Source: a bacterium ADurb.Bin236 | Lineage (GTDB): Bacteria; UBP15; UBA6099 | NCBI GenBank assembly: GCA_002069885.1 | Contig: MWCD01000007.1 | Location: forward strand, 1-64,000 | Length of the DNA: 64,000 nt | Reading direction: 5' to 3' | Shown: positions 35,228-42,353 of the stretch, in pieces | Position numbering within the stretch: position 1 is the stretch's first letter | Layout: each line of letters begins with the position of its first letter | Notes under the pieces: generated by a model | Databases searched by the model: none | Seen by the model: the letters and a program-made list of their open reading frames with translations, nothing else | What the model was told of the DNA's origin: nothing | Position numbers and translations under genes: made by a program

Positions 35228-37429
35228 ATGTCTGAAAACAACAAAAACAACTATCGCGTTAATCTGGACCCGCTGTTCAAACCAAGCAGGCTCGCTTTCA
35301 TCGGCGCATCCAACAGCAAAATGAAATGGGGCTACATCATCCTCGGCAACATCCTGTCGGGGAAATTCAAAGGCGAGATATGCCCGGTAAGCCTCAACGC
35401 CGACGAAGTGCATGGAATAAAAACCTATAAAACAATCGCCGATGTGCCGAAACCGGTTGATTTGGCGATGGTCGTCACGCCAGCGAAGACTGTGCCGGGA
35501 GTCATTGAGGAGTGCGCGGCGGCTGGTGTAAAGTCGGTCATAGTGGTCACAGGCGGCTTCGGCGAGATCGGGGAGGAAGGCGCGGCGCTTCAGCGCGAGA
35601 TTGCCGCCTCTGCGGCCAGATGCGGGCTGCCCGTAGTCGGCCCCAACACTATGGGCATTTTCAGCGGCGCTCCGACACTCTATGCCCTCATGCCTCCCGT
35701 TCGCCCGGCTCCGGGTCACATCGCATTCGTGGCTCAGAGCGGAAACCTCGGCACTCAGCTTATGGGGCTGGGTCAGGCGCGCGGCATCGGCTTCAGCAAG
35801 TTCGCCTCAAGCGGCAACGAAGCCGTCCTCGCTTGCGAAAACTACATTGAGTATTTTGGCAAAGACCCGGAATCGAAAGTCGTCATGGCGTACATAGAAG
35901 GGTTGTCCCGCGGGCGCGAGTTCATTGACGCCGCGATGGGCGTGTCCGGCGAGAAACCTCTCATTGTGTTCAAAGGCGGCAAGTCGGGCGCGGGCGTGCG
36001 GGCCGCAAAATCTCACACCGGCTCTCTCGCCGGCGTTGAAGCCATATACGACGGCGTTTTCAGACAGGTCGGAGCCATTCAGGCCTCCACCCCTGACGAG
36101 ATGCTCGACATCGCGCGCGCCATGTCCGAACTGCCGTTGCCGCCCGGCAACCGCGCGGGAATATTCACATGGGGCGGCGGTTGGGGCGTCGTCGCGGCGG
36201 ACGCCTGTGAAAGCGCCGGCCTCGTCGTTCCTCCTCTCTCTACTGAAACGGTAGCCTCCATAGACAAACTTCTTCCTCCTTACTGGAGCCGCAACAACCC
36301 GATAGACCTCGTCGGCACTCTTGACCGCACCGCCCACATGAAATGCCTTGAAGCCCTCGTGGCCGATCCGGCCATCGATTCCGTGCTCGCTCTCGGCATT
36401 GTCGGAACCGCCGGCGTCTTCAGGATTTACGCCGACACACCGGACGGCGTCTCCGAGGAATTCAACGTCTATGTGAAGATGTTCGAACAGGCGGACGAAA
36501 TGTTTGAGAATCACATCCTGAGCCTCATTGAAAAATATGGAAAACCCATCATCGGCGTTACGATGGATTCATACTACAACTTTAAGAAGGACGGGAAACG
36601 TCGGCCTGTAGTGTTCAATGACCCGCACCGCGCCGCTCACGTGCTTGCCCGCATGACGGACTATAAAAACTACCTCGACTCGATTTCAGGGGCTCCGAAA
36701 TCATCTTGCGTTTACGCCGGCTCGAACGGGCGCAACGGCGCTGCGGTCAAAGCCGATTTCCTCGACGCCGCGCTGGCGCAGGGCAGGGACGCGCTGTCCG
36801 AGTATGACTCCAAACGGCTGCTCGCTTCGTACGGAGTGCCCACCGCCCGCGAAACACTCGTCCGCTTCCGCTCACAGGCTGCCGACGCTGCGGAAGCTAT
36901 CGGCTTCCCAGTCGTCCTTAAAGCTTGCCACCACACGCTCAAACATAAAACCGGCCTCGGCCTCATTGAGCTTAATGTGTCTGACAAAGCCGAAACCGAA
37001 GCGGCTTACGACAGAATCATGGCAAACGTGAAGGGCGAGATAGACGGCATTTTGGTTCAGGAAATGGTGACGGGAGGCAGGGAGCTTCTCGCCGGGATGG
37101 CCAGAGACGCCACATTCGGCCCGTGCGTCATATTCGGCCTCGGCGGCATAATGGCGGAGGCGTTGCGGGATGTGGTTTTCAGGGCGGCTCCGCTCTGTGA
37201 GCGCGATCTGGCGGATATGATTTCCGAACTCCGCGCAAAAGACGTCATCGGAGACTTCAGAGGTTCGGCAACTGCGGACATGGCAGCTCTAGGCTCCGCT
37301 CTTCAAGCCGTCGGCAGAATCGGCCTCGAACATCCGGGCGTTTCGGAGATAGACGTCAATCCACTCATTCTCCGTCCCGACGGCACAATCGTCGCCGCAG
37401 ACGCTCTTGTGACGCTCAGCGAAATTTAG
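35228..37429 (+). CDS. Acetate-CoA ligase (ADP-forming), fused alpha-beta
   Basis: 733 residues from the ATG at 35228; an in-frame TTG at 35192 coincides with the promoter -35 box, and no Shine-Dalgarno is seen before either. Order: CoA-binding domain (about 15-110), succinyl-CoA-ligase-like domains with the phosphohistidine His263 in AAKSHTGSLAG, then a C-terminal ATP-grasp domain (from about 510: YGVPTARETLV, GLGGIMAEALRDVVFRAAPL, EIDVNPLIL). It makes ATP from acetyl-CoA or other acyl-CoA plus ADP and phosphate during fermentation. It is complementary to AMP-forming Acs elsewhere in the window. Confidence 0.93.
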   Translation: MSENNKNNYRVNLDPLFKPSRLAFIGASNSKMKWGYIILGNILSGKFKGEICPVSLNADEVHGIKTYKTIADVPKPVDLAMVVTPAKTVPGVIEECAAAGVKSVIVVTGGFGEIGEEGAALQREIAASAARCGLPVVGPNTMGIFSGAPTLYALMPPVRPAPGHIAFVAQSGNLGTQLMGLGQARGIGFSKFASSGNEAVLACENYIEYFGKDPESKVVMAYIEGLSRGREFIDAAMGVSGEKPLIVFKGGKSGAGVRAAKSHTGSLAGVEAIYDGVFRQVGAIQASTPDEMLDIARAMSELPLPPGNRAGIFTWGGGWGVVAADACESAGLVVPPLSTETVASIDKLLPPYWSRNNPIDLVGTLDRTAHMKCLEALVADPAIDSVLALGIVGTAGVFRIYADTPDGVSEEFNVYVKMFEQADEMFENHILSLIEKYGKPIIGVTMDSYYNFKKDGKRRPVVFNDPHRAAHVLARMTDYKNYLDSISGAPKSSCVYAGSNGRNGAAVKADFLDAALAQGRDALSEYDSKRLLASYGVPTARETLVRFRSQAADAAEAIGFPVVLKACHHTLKHKTGLGLIELNVSDKAETEAAYDRIMANVKGEIDGILVQEMVTGGRELLAGMARDATFGPCVIFGLGGIMAEALRDVVFRAAPLCERDLADMISELRAKDVIGDFRGSATADMAALGSALQAVGRIGLEHPGVSEIDVNPLILRPDGTIVAADALVTLSEI

Positions 37430-37544
37430 CCGCCCGTTAAGCTTTCCGCCGGAGATTATTTTTTTGACCGGTGTCAGAAGAATCTTCTGTTTTTCATATA
37501 TATGTGATTACAAATCGCGCGGGTGGCGGATTTAGCGCGTTTTG

Positions 37545-37553
37545 TGATAGAAT
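37545..37553 (+). promoter_or_regulatory. Possible extended -10 promoter of the PhnD-like trio
   Basis: TG-A-TAGAAT, an extended -10 element about 43 bp before the first gene. No good -35 is present at the expected distance. Confidence 0.35.
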
Positions 37554-37595
37554 TTGAACAAGTCATGCGTTCAGGAATCGCGGAGGAGCTAAACA

Positions 37596-38522
37596 ATGAG
37601 AATTAACGTTGCGATAGTGTTAGCGGCGTTGACGGTGTTTTTTTTCGGCTGCGCGAAGCAGGCAGGCGCGCAGGCCAGATACACAGTCGGCATTCCTGTC
37701 GTTGCAGGCATGGAAAACACTCAACTCGCTCCTCTGTTTCAGGAATTAGTAAAAGTGGTCGGCGATAAGCTGGGCGTCAAGGCGGAGACCAAACTGATTA
37801 TCTACGAACAGGGCGACGATATCCTGAAAAAAGTCCTCTCCGAGGTTGACTCGAAGAAGGTGGACATCACGCTTCTTTTCGGACAGGAGTATTCTGAGTT
37901 TCAGGCTACCGGACGAACGGACCTTATTCCCATCGCGACGTTGTCTGCGGCGGGACAGGCAGTGCTTTCCAACTGCCTATACGTGCGAAAGGGCGAATTC
38001 AAAAGTTTGCAGGAGTTGCGCGGCAAGAAATGGGCGGGGGCTAGTTACAGACCCACCAGATATCTTCTCTATAAAAAAGGAATAGACGAACCTCTCGACA
38101 AGTTCTTCGGCTCGATCGATTACGCCAATGATTCTCCGATAACTTTGATAGTGAAAGGTCTCGAAGAAAAACAGTATGACGCGTTTGCGTCTTACGACAG
38201 CTTTGTGAAGATTTCCGGCATGATGACGAAAAAGGACGTGTTCTTCGAGCCGCTCGTCTGCGAGAAATACGACCATTCATGGATATTTGTTGCCCGGAAA
38301 GAAATACCGGCCGCGACCATCGAGCAATTCAGAAAAGTTCTCATGGGCGCCGCAAAAGACCCGGACTTCGGGAAGTTCCAATTCGCTTTTCAGATGGTGG
38401 CTGGCAAATTTCAACCTGTAAAAGCTGATGATGTGAAATTCGTGCGCCAGATATTCGACTTAGGCATAAAGAGCGGATGGCGCAAGGAAGAAAACGCGTT
38501 TTTTAAAAAATACAAGCCGTAA
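37596..38522 (+). CDS. PhnD-like binding protein, first of three tandem copies
   Basis: 308 residues. The signal peptide ends in VFFFGCAK, which may be a weak lipobox. The mature protein belongs to the PhnD-like (phosphate/phosphonate/phosphite-binding) class II periplasmic fold: DITLLFGQEYSEF, NCLYVRKGEFKSLQELRGKK, LYKKGIDEPLDKFFGSI, HSWIFVARKEIP and SGWRKEENAFFKKYKP. The downstream two genes share these blocks, so the array arose by duplication. No permease or ATPase gene is nearby. Ligand unknown. Confidence 0.8.
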   Translation: MRINVAIVLAALTVFFFGCAKQAGAQARYTVGIPVVAGMENTQLAPLFQELVKVVGDKLGVKAETKLIIYEQGDDILKKVLSEVDSKKVDITLLFGQEYSEFQATGRTDLIPIATLSAAGQAVLSNCLYVRKGEFKSLQELRGKKWAGASYRPTRYLLYKKGIDEPLDKFFGSIDYANDSPITLIVKGLEEKQYDAFASYDSFVKISGMMTKKDVFFEPLVCEKYDHSWIFVARKEIPAATIEQFRKVLMGAAKDPDFGKFQFAFQMVAGKFQPVKADDVKFVRQIFDLGIKSGWRKEENAFFKKYKP

Positions 38523-38578
38523 AAAGCGGCTGATGATGCATGTGGCAAGATAAAACGAACTGAATAGCGGAGGAAAGA

Positions 38579-39538
38579 ATGGAAAGACAAACCAAGCACA
38601 GGTTTCTAGTGGCGGTTGTTGCCGTGGTAGCGGCGGCATTGCTCGCGATCCCGGCGGTCACGCAACAGCCCGCAGAAAAATACAATCTTGCCGTGCCTAT
38701 GATAGAAGGTTTCGAGCAGACGAAGTTCATTGAAATGATACAGCAGATGGGTGTCGCTCTCGGAAAAAAAATGGGATGCGACATCAAGTCCCAACCGCTG
38801 GTTTTTAAATATGGCCAGAGGCTGATTGACCTTGTCAGGAGCGGCGTCAAGGCTGGCAAAATAGATGTCTCATATATCAACGGACTTGAACACGGAGAAG
38901 CGCTTCTTGCGGGCGAATCCGACCTGACTCCGGTTTTCATCCTCGGCATGCAGAAATCGACCGTGGAGAAGGCTTGTTTCTTCGTCCGAAAAGGTGAATT
39001 CAAAGACATATCAGAATTGAGAGGAAAAAAATTCAAGGCATCCCATCCGCTGTTGTCGCGGGCCATTCTATATAAAAATGGGATAGACGAACCGCTTGAT
39101 AAGTTTTTCGGCTCGGTAGGCTATGCCACCGATTCGCCTCTCAATCCCATGATGGAAGGGCTGGCGAACAAAAGCATAGACGTTTTCGGAACCTATCTGC
39201 ACACTGTCTGGCTCGCCGGAGAACTCACGAAAAAAGACTCGATTGTCCAAGCCCTCGGATGCGAGGATGTGGAGAGCCACTGGGTGTTCGTTGCAAGAAA
39301 AGACATGCCGGAACAGAGGAAGGCGCAACTCATCAAAGCCGCCACCACCGCCCACAAAGACAAGGAATTTGCTCAATTCCAGTTTGCGTTCACTATGATC
39401 AACGGCCACTTCATGCCCGTGGATGATAAAGCGATTAAGATCAACAAGGAGTTCGCTTCGATGGTTAAAAAAGGCGGATGGCGCAAGGAAGAGGCAGAGT
39501 TCTTCAAAAAATATCATCCGGGCTACAAAGGCAAATAG
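38579..39538 (+). CDS. PhnD-like binding protein, second of three tandem copies
   Basis: 319 residues with a signal peptide (FLVAVVAVVAAALLAIPAV). Shares with its neighbours the blocks ACFFVRKGEFKDISELRGKK, LYKNGIDEPLDKFFGSV, SHWVFVARKDMP, and the C-terminal GGWRKEEAEFFKKYHPG. It starts 56 bp after the first copy with a GGAGG upstream, so the three are probably one transcript. The residues around the ligand pocket differ between copies (GQEYSEF here becomes NGLEHGE), which suggests different ligands. Confidence 0.8.
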   Translation: MERQTKHRFLVAVVAVVAAALLAIPAVTQQPAEKYNLAVPMIEGFEQTKFIEMIQQMGVALGKKMGCDIKSQPLVFKYGQRLIDLVRSGVKAGKIDVSYINGLEHGEALLAGESDLTPVFILGMQKSTVEKACFFVRKGEFKDISELRGKKFKASHPLLSRAILYKNGIDEPLDKFFGSVGYATDSPLNPMMEGLANKSIDVFGTYLHTVWLAGELTKKDSIVQALGCEDVESHWVFVARKDMPEQRKAQLIKAATTAHKDKEFAQFQFAFTMINGHFMPVDDKAIKINKEFASMVKKGGWRKEEAEFFKKYHPGYKGK

Positions 39539-39559
39539 CCCGACGGGGGTTGGCTGACT

Positions 39560-40501
39560 ATGAGAAAAACTTGTTTCATCGTTGCGATCGCAGTCGCTAT
39601 TAGCGCTGTTTCACAGTGCGTTTTTTTCACCGAGCGCTCGGAAGCGCGGGAGAAGTATGTCCTGAAACTCCCAGTGATTGAAGGTTTCGCCACAGATAAA
39701 TTAATGACGATGTTTCAGGACATGGCAAAAGTCATAAGCCAGAAAATCGACGCGGACATCACGGTTGATAAACTCACCTTCAGGCACGGCGACAGAATGG
39801 TCGCAGTTCGCGACCTCGAAACCGGCGCGGCGGATTTCGCATATCTAAACGGGATGGAGTTCGCGGAATACCAGAAATCCGGCAAGAAAGACCTGATGAT
39901 GCTTTTCACATTGTCGATGAATAAATCAACGATACTTAACCAATGCTTGTATGTGAGGAAAGGCGAGATAATGACAGTGGAAGCGTTGCGGGGCAAGAAA
40001 TGGGGGGCTTCCCAGTTGCTTCCCACACGGTTCCTGCTATACAAAAAAGGGATCAACGAGCCGCTTGAGAAGTTCTTTTCATCCGTGCGGTTCGTGTCGG
40101 ACGCGCCTATACCTAACATAGTTGGCGCGCTCGACGCAAAGGATATAGACGTGTTTTCAGCCGCCGAATCCGCAGTGAGGCTTTCCGGCGAATTAAACAA
40201 AAAGTCAGCTACATTCGCCCCCTTGTATTGCGAACCTTTCGAGAGCACGTGGGTATTCGTCGCGCGTTCGGGAGTTCCATCTCCGGTGGCTCTGAAACTG
40301 CGGGACATAATGACGACGGCGCACCGAAACCCGGAATTCAACGGCTTCAAATTCGCGTTCGCAATGATAGATGGCAACTTCACCGCGCTCGACGAAAGGG
40401 CCAAGAAGCTGAACGAGACAACATACGAGTTGGTCAGGAAGAACGGCTGGCTCAAGGAAGAGGACGCGTTTATCAAGAAGCACATGCCCCGCGCGAAGTG
40501 A
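39560..40501 (+). CDS. PhnD-like binding protein, third of three tandem copies
   Basis: 313 residues with a signal peptide (CFIVAIAVAISAVSQCVFF). Same plan: AYLNGMEFAEYQ, QCLYVRKGEIMTVEALRGKK, LYKKGINEPLEKFFSSV, STWVFVARSGVP and NGWLKEEDAFIKKHMP. Starts 21 bp after the second copy. A terminator-like hairpin follows at about 40584. In the absence of transporter genes these may feed a distant ABC permease or act as extracytoplasmic sensors. Confidence 0.8.
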   Translation: MRKTCFIVAIAVAISAVSQCVFFTERSEAREKYVLKLPVIEGFATDKLMTMFQDMAKVISQKIDADITVDKLTFRHGDRMVAVRDLETGAADFAYLNGMEFAEYQKSGKKDLMMLFTLSMNKSTILNQCLYVRKGEIMTVEALRGKKWGASQLLPTRFLLYKKGINEPLEKFFSSVRFVSDAPIPNIVGALDAKDIDVFSAAESAVRLSGELNKKSATFAPLYCEPFESTWVFVARSGVPSPVALKLRDIMTTAHRNPEFNGFKFAFAMIDGNFTALDERAKKLNETTYELVRKNGWLKEEDAFIKKHMPRAK

Positions 40502-40583
40502 TGAATCGGTTCGGCAATCCGTCACCCGCCGGTACTTATTTTGTTGATGAGAAATTTCGGATGATTTTTTTGAGCAATTAAAA

Positions 40584-40611
40584 AGGGGACGTTTCGCGAG
40601 AAACGCCCCCT
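40584..40611. terminator. Terminator between the PhnD trio and the SWIB gene
   Basis: AGGGG-A-CGTTTC / GAAACG-C-CCCCT stem with one mismatch and a GCGA tetraloop, with an A run before and a pyrimidine/T run after. It suits both convergent genes. Confidence 0.75.
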
Positions 40612-40658
40612 CCTCTTTTCTCCGTTATTTATTCAAGTCGACGCGTTTATTCGGCGCA

Positions 40659-41030
40659 TCAGGAAGCGTGCGCTTTGATGTATTTGCCCAGCTCGAACAT
40701 GCTGGCCTGTTTCTTTCCGCCGAAGAACGCCTTGAGCTTGTCGTCAGCGTTGATCATTCTTTTGTTCTTCGGGTCCTGAAGGTTGTTCTTCTTGATGTAC
40801 TCCCAGAGTTTCTTTGTGATCTGGGTGCGGGGCAGGGGTTTTGTGCCCACGAGGGCGCCGAGGATGGCGTCCGGCTGCACGGGTTTCATGAATTCCGGGT
40901 TCGGAGCCCTTTTGACTTTCTTAACAACTTTTTTAACGACTTTCTTCGGCGCCGCTTTTTTGGCAACCTTTTTCACGACTTTCTTTGCTGCCGCTTTTTT
41001 GGCAACCTTCTTCACAACTTTCTTCGCCAT
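40659..41030 (-). CDS. SWIB-domain protein with histone H1-like lysine-rich tail
   Basis: 123 residues. Residues 3-41 are three 13-residue repeats of the type KKVVKKVAKKAAA, similar to bacterial H1-like proteins; residues about 46-123 are a SWIB/MDM2 domain (LPRTQITKKLWEYIKKNNLQ, INADDKLKAFFGG, MFELGKYIKAH). Such fusions are known in Chlamydiae and some candidate phyla and are thought to bind DNA or organise the nucleoid. The gene has a strong promoter and GGAGG site, so it is probably abundant. Confidence 0.9.
   Translation of the reverse strand: MAKKVVKKVAKKAAAKKVVKKVAKKAAPKKVVKKVVKKVKRAPNPEFMKPVQPDAILGALVGTKPLPRTQITKKLWEYIKKNNLQDPKNKRMINADDKLKAFFGGKKQASMFELGKYIKAHAS
40908..41024 (-). repeat. 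Three 39-bp imperfect tandem repeats inside the SWIB gene
   Basis: They encode three 13-residue lysine/valine/alanine units at the N-terminus. The third unit has diverged (Val for Ala). Slippage could change the copy number. Confidence 0.8.
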
Positions 41031-41063
41031 ACACGCCTCCTTGAAAAAGTTTTGTTGTGTGCG

Positions 41064-41092
41064 ATTGTATCATTGTGAAAATGGGGTGTCAA
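41064..41092 (-). promoter_or_regulatory. Strong predicted sigma70 promoter of the SWIB gene
   Basis: Minus strand TTGACA (perfect), 17-nt spacer, TACAAT, 33 bp before the ATG. It shares the 12-mer TTGACACCCCAT with the acs promoter. Confidence 0.75.
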
Positions 41093-41111
41093 TAGAGGAG
41101 GGAATATATTT

Positions 41112-41140
41112 CATAGGGAAAACGTCATGTTTTCCCTATG
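41112..41140. repeat. Perfect 12-bp inverted repeat
   Basis: CATAGGGAAAAC and GTTTTCCCTATG around a 5-nt loop. There is no T run, so it is not an obvious terminator. It lies between the divergent SWIB promoter and the FliG-like gene and could be an operator or a stable hairpin. Confidence 0.7.
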
Positions 41141-41241
41141 AAAAAGAGCGCCCGGAAACGGGGGCTGGCGCGCAAAGGCTTGAAAGGTGTAGAATATGTC
41201 CGTCAGGAAGGCCCGCCGAGGCGGGCGCGAGGGAGGCGCGG

Positions 41242-41523
41242 ATGGGCGATTTCTTTCAGTTTCTCTCTGTTTATGAAGACGCTCAGGTTGCGGACATCTT
41301 GAGCGAGGAAAGCGCGGATGTCGCCGCTGCCGCTCTTGGCAATCTTCCTCCTGATAGGGCCGCCGCCATTCTCAGACGCCTGCCGAAAAAAGATTCGGCG
41401 GAAGTGTCTCTGAAGCTGGCCCGCGCTGAAAACGTAGACCAATCCGTCATGGCCGCAATGGAGCGCGCCCTGCGAAAGAAGTTCTTCAGCGTTATCTCCG
41501 GCGCGCCCAAAGCGGTAGAATAG
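41242..41523 (+). CDS. Small stand-alone FliG middle-domain-like protein
   Basis: 93 residues with GGGAGG five bases before the ATG. The sequence follows the FliG_M pattern: FFQFLSVYEDAQVADILSEE, then LGNLPPDRAAAILRRLPKK, EVSLKLARAENVDQSV and MERALRKKF. FliG is the flagellar switch protein; here the N-terminal FliF-binding and C-terminal torque domains are absent, and the EHPQ motif of genuine FliG is EESA. The MgtE N-terminal domain is similar in design and is an alternative reading. A GC hairpin (41211-41226) lies just before the ribosome site. The flagellin gene 1 kb away makes a flagellar link attractive but unproven. Confidence 0.65.
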   Translation: MGDFFQFLSVYEDAQVADILSEESADVAAAALGNLPPDRAAAILRRLPKKDSAEVSLKLARAENVDQSVMAAMERALRKKFFSVISGAPKAVE

Positions 41524-41593
41524 ACGGCGGCGCGATGAAACAACGTCGTTCCGTTCTCTCTGCAATTTCTTCGGATTGCTCTAGAAAAACGAA

Positions 41594-42058
41594 CTATCTT
41601 CCGAAAGTTCCCATTAGTTGAGTTTCCGCGATGGACAGTTTTTTGACGACCGCCCAGACATTTTCGATGCTTGCGGCAGGCGGAAGCCCGGACGGTTCTG
41701 ACAGCGCGAATAGTTTGAAGAAGTATCTGTGAACGAGGCCGGGAGGAGGGCATGGGCCGCCGTAGCCCGTCGTCCCATAGCTCGTCAATCCCTGCGCCGC
41801 GTTAATCGAAGCGACCCTAGCTCCTCTGTCCACGTTCTCCGGCAGCGACATCGTGTCAGGGCTTATCCCGTAAATCGTCCAGTGCGTCCAAGTCCCCATC
41901 GGAGCGTCGGGGTCGTCCATTATCAGCGCAAGCTCGACAGTCCCGCTTGGGGGCGCGCTCCAATGCAATTCAGGAGACACATCAACGCCCTTGCAAGTGT
42001 GCCTGTCGGGTATGCGCTGATTTTCACTGAATGCGGGGCTGCTCAGTGTCCAGCTCAT
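41594..42058 (-). CDS. YbhB/YbcL-type PEBP protein (Raf kinase inhibitor-like)
   Basis: 154 residues, family length. The phosphatidylethanolamine-binding protein signatures are present: LIMDDPDAPMGTWTHW, GYGGPCPPPG and HRYFFKLFAL. Cytoplasmic (no signal peptide). Bacterial members have no firmly established role. It is preceded by a 295-bp gap with no gene. Confidence 0.92.
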   Translation of the reverse strand: MSWTLSSPAFSENQRIPDRHTCKGVDVSPELHWSAPPSGTVELALIMDDPDAPMGTWTHWTIYGISPDTMSLPENVDRGARVASINAAQGLTSYGTTGYGGPCPPPGLVHRYFFKLFALSEPSGLPPAASIENVWAVVKKLSIAETQLMGTFGR

Positions 42059-42353
42059 GTTCCCTCTTTCCCCGGCGGCCGCGCGGGCTTTATGCCGCCT
42101 TCACTGTGTCGGCGAGTTCGCCGCTCCGCGACGGGTCTGGAGAACGTTGTCGGCTGAGTCGTTTCCGATTCCGCGTCTGACATCTCCTGTGGCTCGGCGC
42201 CCGGCCTTGACCGCCGCTCACAACCCGCGCGTCTCCCGCGCTTTTTTCAAGTTTCGATTGCGCTTATTCTATCATTATGACGCGCGCGTTCAACACTTCG
42301 ACAAAAAAACAATTAGTTTGAGACGCCTGAGAAACAAGCTTCATCATGAAACA
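42059..42353. other. 295-bp non-coding gap
   Basis: Lies between the PEBP gene and the flagellin 3' end. I see no gene and no clear terminator. Confidence 0.5.

Noticed and set aside
41031-41241. Terminator at 41112-41140
   Set aside because: The hairpin is perfect but has no T run on either strand in the right place.
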